From contig SVRY01000004.1 of NCBI GenBank assembly GCA_015064585.1, forward strand, positions 1 to 64,000: DNA of 64,000 bases, read 5' to 3'. Within the stretch, counting starts at the first letter, position 1; each line of letters starts with the position of its first letter. The stretch comes from Oscillospiraceae bacterium (GTDB taxonomy: Bacteria > Bacillota > Clostridia > Oscillospirales > CAG-272). Position numbers and translations under genes: made by a program. The notes beneath the pieces were generated by a model. It was not told the origin of the DNA. It saw only the letters and a list, made by a program, of their open reading frames with translations, and did not search any database. This document shows positions 56,701-64,000 of the stretch, one piece after another.

Positions 56701-57293
56701 GTACTATGATCAGAGCGAAAAGATTGGGTTCTGAATTTTGGCTTGACAGCGAGTGGAGTGAGTGGTATACATTTGAAGGCATCAAGATTTCCGCGCCTGA
56801 GTTTGGCGATTATGATACCGCGCGCTGTAAAATAAGCTGGTTTGTTTGGGATACTTCGCTCATATCTCATTACGTTTATACCATCAATGGTGGCGCAACT
56901 GTAAGAGTAGAGCTTGACGAAGCTCTCACGGTATTTCTGAAGAACGGCGACGTTCTTCGCGTAAAATGTGTTCCCAATGCCGAAGGTATTGCAAAGGGAT
57001 ACGTTGACGGTGAATGGGCGGTATATACCTGCGTTGATAACAGAGCAGTGCTTTCCGTTCCCACCAACCTGAGAATTGCAGATAAGATTCTTTGGTGGAA
57101 TGCGGTGGACGGAGCGATGTATTACGTGGTTGAAATAACCTACGAGGGCAAAACCACTGAAAGAATAGTAAAATCTAATGACATGGCTCCTCCTATGCCC
57201 GGAAGAACTTATAGGGTAAGAGCCCTTGCCGAAGATCAGGAAAACTACAGATCGAGTGATTGGAGCGAAAGCATAACCTATACAAGTAAATAA
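53775..57293 (+). CDS. Large lipoprotein with Fn3-like modules at both ends, function unknown
   Basis: 1172 aa; lipobox VGLTSCGED; N-terminal duplicated module (LSVPIVTLTDNVASWGADSNADKFEISLDG...IRAVGDGSSYSTSDWSNSVTYTA; LGTPAVTISGEGLASWTVVVNASSYIYKING...VKAVGDGINYTDGDYSTSKTYTS); C-terminal module ending VRALAEDQENYRSSDWSESITYTSK. Confidence 0.85.
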   Translation: MKKRLFSLLLVVCITILALVGLTSCGEDSPTATPQKLSVPIVTLTDNVASWGADSNADKFEISLDGNLSYVENSVTSKTLTDGQTFKIRAVGDGSSYSTSDWSNSVTYTANTSVHQPTKLGTPAVTISGEGLASWTVVVNASSYIYKINGGTETPTTATSVQLTDGQSIVVKAVGDGINYTDGDYSTSKTYTSGAPTPTEAPTYLGIFASNNEPSQADGLPGTFAVRSMMMTYRMMRAGSYRVFGTALDEYFADSNNHLGVNIPAESDYEIYSRAGETVYIQIWLNNPNQHTILSLKLNGTKYQVGGGLSSFFIEKGGQRYNCVYVAVTIPSGAYTEKTYTVTDIEYIADTYINADGTDEFMNNNDTVSIGLPYNAQNPTLSGFNPTSLTVNSCSATLTVTDASGILNLTGGWLGIAVYDGYSIIANQSLVIGNNSVSVTGLVENTTYWITVYLYADLHDGNGVTAHILFEKTIRTPEAIAVDEIRGALLYDAEKDGYYAAINVNTSLNSNTAEYIKLEILNYDEDVIYTDADYNGTAIVSSGIAGGNGYIVRVYYEDIEYPEGKYIEESVWVASLGTPWYHEEGTYPLVNDVVHYFQFNNFDENYPAISSLTLKYYDEESARWVASDVLYLLENPNAIEDLNAQIDVLWAKMNELPRGEEMDAVYKQIQELEARRAPLDYALWYLENRADNNRDKAFWQVEAAKGKYYYEIVYNGTDTETMFKVGQTYYVVLENALWLDGGNQYRNLKLDIDYETVGGESGAKSEDISIENLFICNLLELREIQINGNEMTFYLVNIDDYMLPDGGESNYEKAFLYKIVAHAGTIDETVLYLNESNLKLNVDEEAWFAEYIRRIKAGENTEGLYDQFIPKYNASYTIAIDGSKISAGIISLQIYTRCREKVYAEGEYEDVVYKTLFIKKQLARPTVVFDENGGRGSAEGSEGWESGYEYEAQNKYGIPVDLEMIDSFSFALPPVGTMIRAKRLGSEFWLDSEWSEWYTFEGIKISAPEFGDYDTARCKISWFVWDTSLISHYVYTINGGATVRVELDEALTVFLKNGDVLRVKCVPNAEGIAKGYVDGEWAVYTCVDNRAVLSVPTNLRIADKILWWNAVDGAMYYVVEITYEGKTTERIVKSNDMAPPMPGRTYRVRALAEDQENYRSSDWSESITYTSK

Positions 57294-57414
57294 AATTGTA
57301 CAATATTTAAATTGCGACATCGGAGATATTGTGTTACTTGAAAATTTTGGTATTTGAAAATTAAGGCTTCTTACTTAGATTTGTATTTTAAAATTTTTGA
57401 AGTGATTTGATAAA

Positions 57415-58773
57415 CTATTCGTTGCTATTTGGTAGATGCTTTTTCATAAAATGAATTTGACAAGGAATTGCAATCAAAAAGGTCAGCAGATCGGCGGCCG
57501 GCTGAGCGAGCTGTACCCCTGTAAGCCCTAGCCAGTCCGGTAAAAGAAGAATCAAGGGTAGATAGCAAAAACCTTGCCGGCACATTGCCAATAATGTCGC
57601 ACTCTTTGAAAAGCCCAATCCTTGCAACAATTGGTTGACATAGGTGGAGTATGCCATAAGCGGCGTTACAGAGCAACAATAAAGGAGAGAGAGCACACCG
57701 ATTTGTATAACGGATGGATCATTTCGGAACCAGCCAACGATCGTTTCTGAAAAACATGCCACAAGAATGGCAGATAAAGTGCAAACCAATGTGCCGATCA
57801 CAGTGGAAAAACGAAAAGCTTTGCGCACTCGATCATATTTTTCAGCACCGTAGTTATAACCCGCAACCGGTTGAAAGCCTTGTCCGATGCCGATTACAAT
57901 GTTTCGCATGAGCATGTAGATGCGGTTAGTTATGCTGACAATGGCAGAGGCGGCAGCATCACCGTAGGGAGAAACTTGGTTATTGAGCAGGATTCCTGCA
58001 AAACTCGCAATTCCTTGCCTGGCAATTGTGGGAAATCCGGTGCGTAAAAGTAAAATATAATCCCCCAAGCTGTGGCTAATGCAGGATATTCTTAACTTGA
58101 TGATACTTTTACCAAACAGATAAGCGGCTAAAAGTATGGTGAATCCGACGATTTGGCTGATAATAGTAGCAAGTGCTGCGCCTGAAATTCCCATTTTCAT
58201 TCTGAAAATAAATATAGGATCCAGAAAAATATTTAGCATACCGCCGGTGCAAAGCCCGATCATCGATAGTATGGCAGCTCCTTCGGCACGCAAAAGATTG
58301 TTGAGCACAAAGGATGCACACATAATAGGAGCTGCCCAAAGGATAATTCTGCAGTAATCGGATGCATATGGCAGAGTTGTTTTGCTAACCCCGAGAAGGT
58401 TCATGAGCGGCTGCATGCCAAATATACCACCAAGTAGAATGACAAATCCTATCAAGCTTGCAAATGCCAGCGCACTGATCGCAAATTTTTCAGCTTCGGA
58501 GTTCTTTTTTGCGCCCAACTGTCTGCTGATTAAACTGCTTGCCCCCATGCCGATGCCAAATCCGAATGCTTGTATAAATGCCATTACCGGAAAAACTGCT
58601 CCTACTGCCGCAGAGGCGCTGTTCCCCAGCTTGGAAACAAAAAATGTATCCGCGGTATTATAAATGACAGTTACCAATTGACTGGCAACGGTTGGTATTG
58701 CCAGCGATAATACGAGTTTTGGGATGGGGGTAGTTGTCATGCGCTCGTGTTGTTCTGCGCCGGTATGCCTCAT
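57415..58773 (-). CDS. MATE-family efflux transporter
   Basis: PIPKLVLSLAIPTVASQLVTVIYNTADTFFVSKLGNSASAAVGAVFPVMAFIQAFGFGIGMGASSLISRQLGAKK. Confidence 0.95.
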   Translation of the reverse strand: MRHTGAEQHERMTTTPIPKLVLSLAIPTVASQLVTVIYNTADTFFVSKLGNSASAAVGAVFPVMAFIQAFGFGIGMGASSLISRQLGAKKNSEAEKFAISALAFASLIGFVILLGGIFGMQPLMNLLGVSKTTLPYASDYCRIILWAAPIMCASFVLNNLLRAEGAAILSMIGLCTGGMLNIFLDPIFIFRMKMGISGAALATIISQIVGFTILLAAYLFGKSIIKLRISCISHSLGDYILLLRTGFPTIARQGIASFAGILLNNQVSPYGDAAASAIVSITNRIYMLMRNIVIGIGQGFQPVAGYNYGAEKYDRVRKAFRFSTVIGTLVCTLSAILVACFSETIVGWFRNDPSVIQIGVLSLLYCCSVTPLMAYSTYVNQLLQGLGFSKSATLLAMCRQGFCYLPLILLLPDWLGLTGVQLAQPAADLLTFLIAIPCQIHFMKKHLPNSNE

Positions 58774-58904
58774 GATGGTATATCCTTCCTTATGAATCTA
58801 TGAATATATGGTAACATAAAACTTCTTTGGTGTCAATTGTTTGTGAAACTTATACTATTTTTTGCATAAAAAAAGAGCACTATTCACAAAAATAAAACTG
58901 CTGA

Positions 58905-58933
58905 TTGACATTTGCGTATTTATTTGATAGAAT
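58905..58933 (+). promoter_or_regulatory. Promoter of the permease/serine dehydratase pair
   Basis: TTGACA (58905-58910), 17 nt, TAGAAT (58928-58933). Confidence 0.7.
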
Positions 58934-58963
58934 ACTGTTAATTAAGTTTGTTGGAGGACTTTT

Positions 58964-60442
58964 ATGAGTAATGAGCTACAAAAAAAATACGGACTGCTCA
59001 CTGCTATTTGTTTGGTAGTGGGAACCGTTATTGGTTCCGGCGTTTTTTTTAAGGCGCAGGATGTATTGAATGAGACCAGGGGAGATCTTCCCATTGGTAT
59101 TATGGCGTGGGGAATTGGCGGCGCGGTCATGCTTGCTTGTATATTGGCTTTTTCTATTATGGCAACCAAATACGAGAAGGTCAACGGCGTTGTTGACTAT
59201 GCAGATGTTTTAGTAGGTCCGAGATACGGTTATTTTGTTGGCTGGTTCATGACAGTTATTTATTATCCTGCCATGACTTCTACCTTGGCTTGGGTATCGG
59301 CTCGCTATTTCTTGGTTTTTGTGACCAATTTAAATTCTAATCTTCCTATACATATTTCTGCAGCTGATGGCGGCGCATTGTTTGGCCCTGAAACAATGGT
59401 AGTGGCAATGCTGTTTTTGGTTATCAGTTTTATGATGAATGCGCTTTCTCCCAAAATTGCCGGTTATTTTCAAGTAAGCACAACGTTCATTAAGTTGATT
59501 CCTTTGTTAATGGTAATCATTGGCGGCTTGATTTATGGATTGGTTTCTCCCGAGGGCGCGTTGATCGAGAATTTTAAGACTGTTACCGATGTTGTGAAGG
59601 AGGACATGAAGACCAATCCTTTGTTCGCAGCAGTTGTTACTACAGCTTTTGCATATGAGGGTTGGATCATCGCAACTGCCATCAATGCGGAATTGAAGAA
59701 TGCAAAGCGTAATTTGCCGATCGCTTTGGTTGTTGGTGGTATCATTATTGTAGCTATTTATATTTTGTACTATATCGGTGTTGCCGGCGGTGCACCTAAG
59801 CAGGTATTGATGGAAGAAGGCGCAACGGTTGCTTTCACCAATATATATGATAAGCTTGGTATACTGTTGGATGCTTTTGTGGTTGTGTCATGTTTGGGAA
59901 CGCTAAACGGTCTTATGATCGGTTCTTCGCGCGGTATTTATGCTCTTGCAGCCCGTCGCCGCGGTCCTTCTTCTGAGATGTTTTCTCAAGTTGATAAAAA
60001 GACCAATATGCCTCACAACTCCGCTATCCTCGGGTTGTTTGTGTGTGCTGTTTGGCTGGCATATTTCTACTTTGCAAACCTGTCCAAAGATCCCGGCTCT
60101 TTTGTTTGGAAGTTTGCCTTTGACTCTTCCGAATTGCCGATTGTTACCACATATCCGCTTTATATACCCATCTTCTTTATGTTTATGGTTCGTTCTAAGG
60201 GAGAAAACTTCTTGCGTCGTTTTATTGTTCCGTTGCTTGCAATTTGCGCCAGCGTATTTATGGTATATGCTACGGTATATTCCCATGGTATTCAGCCGTA
60301 TAAGGAAGCCCTTGAAAGCGGTAAAGGTTTCCAATGCCCCGTATTGTTCTATCTGATCGTATTTGCTGTTGTTATGATCATTGGTATGTTCTTTATGAAG
60401 GAAAAGGAAGCAAAAGTACATAAAAAGAAGAAAAAAAGATAA
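58964..60442 (+). CDS. APC-superfamily amino acid permease
   Basis: LQKKYGLLTAICLVVGTVIGSGVFFKAQDVL; about 12 TM segments; GSSRGIYALAARRRGPSSEMFSQVDKKTNMPHNSAILGLF. Confidence 0.92.
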   Translation: MSNELQKKYGLLTAICLVVGTVIGSGVFFKAQDVLNETRGDLPIGIMAWGIGGAVMLACILAFSIMATKYEKVNGVVDYADVLVGPRYGYFVGWFMTVIYYPAMTSTLAWVSARYFLVFVTNLNSNLPIHISAADGGALFGPETMVVAMLFLVISFMMNALSPKIAGYFQVSTTFIKLIPLLMVIIGGLIYGLVSPEGALIENFKTVTDVVKEDMKTNPLFAAVVTTAFAYEGWIIATAINAELKNAKRNLPIALVVGGIIIVAIYILYYIGVAGGAPKQVLMEEGATVAFTNIYDKLGILLDAFVVVSCLGTLNGLMIGSSRGIYALAARRRGPSSEMFSQVDKKTNMPHNSAILGLFVCAVWLAYFYFANLSKDPGSFVWKFAFDSSELPIVTTYPLYIPIFFMFMVRSKGENFLRRFIVPLLAICASVFMVYATVYSHGIQPYKEALESGKGFQCPVLFYLIVFAVVMIIGMFFMKEKEAKVHKKKKKR

Positions 60443-60478
60443 TTTTTGAATAGTACAAAAGGGTGAAAGGAGAAATGT

Positions 60479-61708
60479 ATGAAGTCACTAAGAGAACTCT
60501 ATAAAGTAGGAAGAGGCCCATCCAGTTCCCACTCAATGGGACCGGAAAAGGCGAGCAAGCTGTTTATGAGTGAACATCCCGATGCTGATTTGTATCGTGT
60601 AATTTTGTACGGTTCCCTTTCCAGCACCGGTAAAGGACACCGTACCGATGCGGCAATCATTGAAACATTTGAACCGCATCCCATTGAGGTGATATTTGGC
60701 GATCCCAGTGAAGAAGGGCTCCCGCATGCCAATACAATGGATTTCTTTGCCATTAAAAATGGCGAAGTGATTGCAACTGAGCGTATTATGAGTATTGGCG
60801 GCGGTGATATTCGCGTGCAGGGAAGACCGGATGTGGATGCTCCCGATATGTACCCCGAAAAGAACTTCAGAGAAATTGCGGATTATTGTAAAGCAAAAAA
60901 AATTCGTATTTCCGATTATGTATATGAGCGGGAAGGAAATGAGATTCGTGACTTCCTCTTTGATATTTGGCAAGTTATGAAGACTGAGATCGATGAAGGT
61001 CTTGTTCACACAGGGGTTCTTCCAGGCGATCTGCAGTTGCAGAGAGTTGCACAGCATTTGTACAATCGACGTCATATTGATGAACGTCCTCAGACCCGAG
61101 AAAACCGCATTATATGCGCATATGCCTTTGCTGCCAGTGAACAGAACGCTGACTGTAAAACCATTGTTACAGCGCCCACATGCGGCTCCTGCGGTGTTTT
61201 GCCATCTGTGTTGAAATACATGCAGGAAAATAAGGGCTTTTCCGATGAGCAAATGGTTAATGCGTTGGCTGTAGCAGGCGTGATTGGTAATGTGGTTAAG
61301 ACCAATGCATCTGTTTCGGGTGCTGAATGCGGTTGCCAGGCGGAGATTGGAACTGCCTGTGCTATGGCTGCCGCAGCACTTGCTGAAGTGTTTGAGATGG
61401 GGATTGATCAGATTGAGTATGCCGCTGAGCTTTCACTGGAGCATCATTTGGGATTGACTTGTGACCCCATTTGCGGTCTTGTACAGATTCCTTGTATTGA
61501 ACGAAATGCTGTTGCTGCCATGCGTGCCATAAATGCTTTGTCACTTGCCAATTTCTTGACCGGTACTCGCCGCATTTCCTTTGATACCGTAGTGAAGACC
61601 ATGTATGAAACCGGTAGGGACTTGGATTCTGATTATCGAGAGACGTCCAAGGGCGGTCTGGCGGTAGTATATGTGCGGGATCAATTGGGAGAAACGCCCA
61701 ACGCATAA
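60479..61708 (+). CDS. sdaA: L-serine ammonia-lyase, Fe-S type, single chain
   Basis: SLRELYKVGRGPSSSHSMGPEKASKLF; VTAPTCGSCGVLPSVLKYMQE; CQAEIGTACAMAAAALAEV; GLTCDPICGLVQIPCIERNAVAAMRA. Confidence 0.95.
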   Translation: MKSLRELYKVGRGPSSSHSMGPEKASKLFMSEHPDADLYRVILYGSLSSTGKGHRTDAAIIETFEPHPIEVIFGDPSEEGLPHANTMDFFAIKNGEVIATERIMSIGGGDIRVQGRPDVDAPDMYPEKNFREIADYCKAKKIRISDYVYEREGNEIRDFLFDIWQVMKTEIDEGLVHTGVLPGDLQLQRVAQHLYNRRHIDERPQTRENRIICAYAFAASEQNADCKTIVTAPTCGSCGVLPSVLKYMQENKGFSDEQMVNALAVAGVIGNVVKTNASVSGAECGCQAEIGTACAMAAAALAEVFEMGIDQIEYAAELSLEHHLGLTCDPICGLVQIPCIERNAVAAMRAINALSLANFLTGTRRISFDTVVKTMYETGRDLDSDYRETSKGGLAVVYVRDQLGETPNA

Positions 61709-61733
61709 TTTTATGATATACTAAGAACATATA

Positions 61734-61776
61734 AAAAGACACATTCAGGAGAAAAACTTTGAATGTGTCTTTTATT
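61734..61776. terminator. Bidirectional terminator between convergent genes
   Basis: aaaaagacacattca ... tgaatgtgtcttttat. Confidence 0.7.
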
Positions 61777-61784
61777 TATAGATA

Positions 61785-64000
61785 TTAAGAATCTTTGCGT
61801 GAGTTCATTTGACGCTGTGCCATCACAAGACCGTAGTAAATGCCGCCTTTTTTCATCAGATCTTCATGGGATCCTTCTTCTGCGACAGTTCCACGATCCA
61901 GCACTATGATTCTATTGGCATTTCTAAGCGTGGAAAGACGATGCGCAATGGCAATCACAGTACGTCCTTTGATAAGCTCTGCCAGTGCGTTTTGTACTTT
62001 TGCTTCAGTTTCAGTATCCAGAGCTGAGGTTGCTTCATCCAGAATTAAAATTTTGGGGTCGCGCAACAAAGCGCGGGCAATGGCGATCCTTTGCCGTTCG
62101 CCTCCTGAGAGGGTGGATCCTCGTTCTCCAACATAGGAATTATATCCGTCGGGCATTTTCACAATAAAATCATGTGCACCTGCTGTTTGCGCGGCTTGAA
62201 TAACTTCTTCCTTGGTAGCGTGCGGTTTGGCGTAGGCGATGTTGTCGTAGATGCTGCCGCTAAACAGATAGGTTTCTTGCAAAACGGCGCCCACATTGGT
62301 GCGCAAGTCTTCTTTGGAAATGTTCTTGATGTCAATTCCGTCAATGGTAAGAGATCCTTTATTGGCTTCATACATGCGCATGATTAGATTGACAAGCGTT
62401 GTCTTACCGACACCTGAACGTCCGACAAGACCGATCATTTCTCCGGGGCGGATGTCCAAATTGATATTATGCAGAATCTCTCTCTCGCTGTTATAAGAAA
62501 ATCCGAGATCCTTCATCACAATATGACCGTTAATGGAATGACTTGTTATATCAGGATCTTCTAACATCTCATCTTCATCTTCAATCAAATCTAAAATATT
62601 GGAAAATGCGGTTCCTGTGCGTACAAGACGACGCGGCAGAGTGGTCATGTATCGAAGCGGTCCGTACACCATTGTGATGTACGAAGTAAACTGAGTCAAT
62701 TCACCGTAGCTCATGCCGTTTCCGGAGAGGATACTCTTGCCTGCGTAATAGAGAAGCAAATATTGTCCTGCCCCCATGAGGAAACTCAGGATAGGCTGTA
62801 TCTTTCCGAAAAACACTTCGTTTCGGATCTGTATCTTGCGTTCATCGGTAATTGCTTTGTCATAGCGGGCGGTCTCTCTTTGCTCGGTTCCGTAAGCTTT
62901 TACTTCACGGATTCCCGAAAAGATATCATGAAGTACCGTGTTGGCACGTGCGTTCATTTTCCATTGCCGATGATACATTCTTCGAATGTATTTGTGGAAG
63001 GTCATGTAAAGGAACATAACGAGCGGCACAGGTACCAGTACCAGCAGTGCCAAACGCCAGTCATATAGAAATACAATGATCGTAACCGAGATCAGAACCA
63101 GAACCTGTTCGATAACAGTAGCCATTTCGCTGGTTATAAAGTCGCGGATCACTTGCGTATCCGAATTGATCCGCTGCATCAATTCGCCGGTAGTACGGCG
63201 TTGAATGCAACGAAGAGAGAGACGATTGATCTTATCAAAGATCTGCTTCCGAAGGCGTACAATTACCCCTTCGCCCATTTGAATGGTAATAAGTCCTCTT
63301 ATTACACTCAGCAGTTTGGAAAACAATGATACGCCAAAGATTATAAGCACCACAGTAGCAAATGCGGTTACCCGAGGTATTGTATCGGCTCGTATATAAT
63401 CGTCCACCAAAATACGGGAAAGCATGGGGGAAACAAGCTGCAGAAGAGAGGTGGCAATGAAAAACAGAATGGAACTTATCAGGGTAAAACGGTAAGGCTT
63501 AATGATGGAGAATATACCGCGAAACAGATTCCGTTTGCTGCGGCATCGGGGACAGGTTTGTGCTCCCGGCGGAATAGGTCGGTGGCACTTGGGACAAATA
63601 GAGACTTTTTTGTTTTTGGCTTCTTTTAAAGGGGTTCCTGCAATCAATGCACGGATATTTTCGGCACCCAGTGCCAGGGATTCAGTGTGGCTGCGGTCGG
63701 CACTGCAAAGAAGATGATCATCTCCTGAGTGTGTTGTCAAATAGATCTGTACCGTGCCGGGGCTGCTCTCTACTCGCGCGGTTTTTAACAGAACCAACGG
63801 ATATTCACATTGAATTCCTTCATCATATGCCATAATTCGGTCAGATAGAAGACATACAACTCCGTTGGCACTTTCATATCCGGTTTCAATATACATACGG
63901 TTGTATTGAAAGCAATAGAGAATATCGTTGATATTAAGTTTTTCGTCATATGTTTGCGCTAACTCCTCGGGAGTAAGCGCCTTTTTTTTCTTCTTTTTGA
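61785..64000 (-). CDS. ABC exporter (TMD-NBD fusion) with N-terminal zinc ribbon; 5' end beyond the window
   Basis: ICPKCHRPIPPGAQTCPRCRSKRNLFRG zinc ribbon; NBD VGRSGVGKTTLVNLIMRMYE, TLSGGERQRIAIARALLRDPKILILDEATSALD. Minus-strand frame stays open from 63896 to the edge (KKKKKKALTPEELAQTYDEKLNINDILYCFQYNRM...). Confidence 0.93.
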   Translation of the reverse strand, partial: KKKKKKALTPEELAQTYDEKLNINDILYCFQYNRMYIETGYESANGVVCLLSDRIMAYDEGIQCEYPLVLLKTARVESSPGTVQIYLTTHSGDDHLLCSADRSHTESLALGAENIRALIAGTPLKEAKNKKVSICPKCHRPIPPGAQTCPRCRSKRNLFRGIFSIIKPYRFTLISSILFFIATSLLQLVSPMLSRILVDDYIRADTIPRVTAFATVVLIIFGVSLFSKLLSVIRGLITIQMGEGVIVRLRKQIFDKINRLSLRCIQRRTTGELMQRINSDTQVIRDFITSEMATVIEQVLVLISVTIIVFLYDWRLALLVLVPVPLVMFLYMTFHKYIRRMYHRQWKMNARANTVLHDIFSGIREVKAYGTEQRETARYDKAITDERKIQIRNEVFFGKIQPILSFLMGAGQYLLLYYAGKSILSGNGMSYGELTQFTSYITMVYGPLRYMTTLPRRLVRTGTAFSNILDLIEDEDEMLEDPDITSHSINGHIVMKDLGFSYNSEREILHNINLDIRPGEMIGLVGRSGVGKTTLVNLIMRMYEANKGSLTIDGIDIKNISKEDLRTNVGAVLQETYLFSGSIYDNIAYAKPHATKEEVIQAAQTAGAHDFIVKMPDGYNSYVGERGSTLSGGERQRIAIARALLRDPKILILDEATSALDTETEAKVQNALAELIKGRTVIAIAHRLSTLRNANRIIVLDRGTVAEEGSHEDLMKKGGIYYGLVMAQRQMNSRKDS

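Noticed and set aside
1-64000. tRNA, rRNA, CRISPR array, prophage, or defence-system genes
   Set aside because: None recognised by eye on either strand; a tRNAscan-SE, Infernal or DefenseFinder run would be decisive.

Overview
The window is about 64 kb of a Firmicutes/Clostridia-type chromosome; SpoVT, T-box leaders, a dockerin and TTGACA-17-TATAAT promoters all fit that assignment. Most of it is housekeeping and metabolism: trpB2, hom, asd, gcvT-gcvH-gcvPA-gcvPB-lpd, two CobW/COG0523-type GTPases, thrS behind a T-box, three polysaccharide deacetylases, tepA, pduL, rsuA-type pseudouridine synthase, tex, an msmK/ugpC-type ATPase, gpsA, an alaA-type aminotransferase behind a T-box with apparent Ala specifier GCA, yfbR/thyX divergent pair, MATE, APC permease plus L-serine dehydratase, and an ABC exporter that runs off the right edge. 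The strongest candidate for an under-described system is the ~14.4-kb same-strand cluster at 39168..53516, with a large lipoprotein just downstream. It encodes a giant solute-binding protein with N-terminal carbohydrate-binding-like modules, two pairs of MalF/MalG-type permeases, an NHL-TPR-YIP1 fusion, and a 1617-aa DUF5696-like protein split by a ~530-aa insert of Cys-x2-Cys repeats and an Ig-like domain. It contains no ATPase and no recognisable glycoside hydrolase. The left edge carries the C-terminus of a dockerin protein with 78-aa (234-bp) tandem Cys-x2-Cys repeats resembling that insert. I saw no rRNA, tRNA, CRISPR array, prophage or intact IS, only an IS3-family transposase 3' remnant. 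All family calls are from reading the translations; no database search was run.
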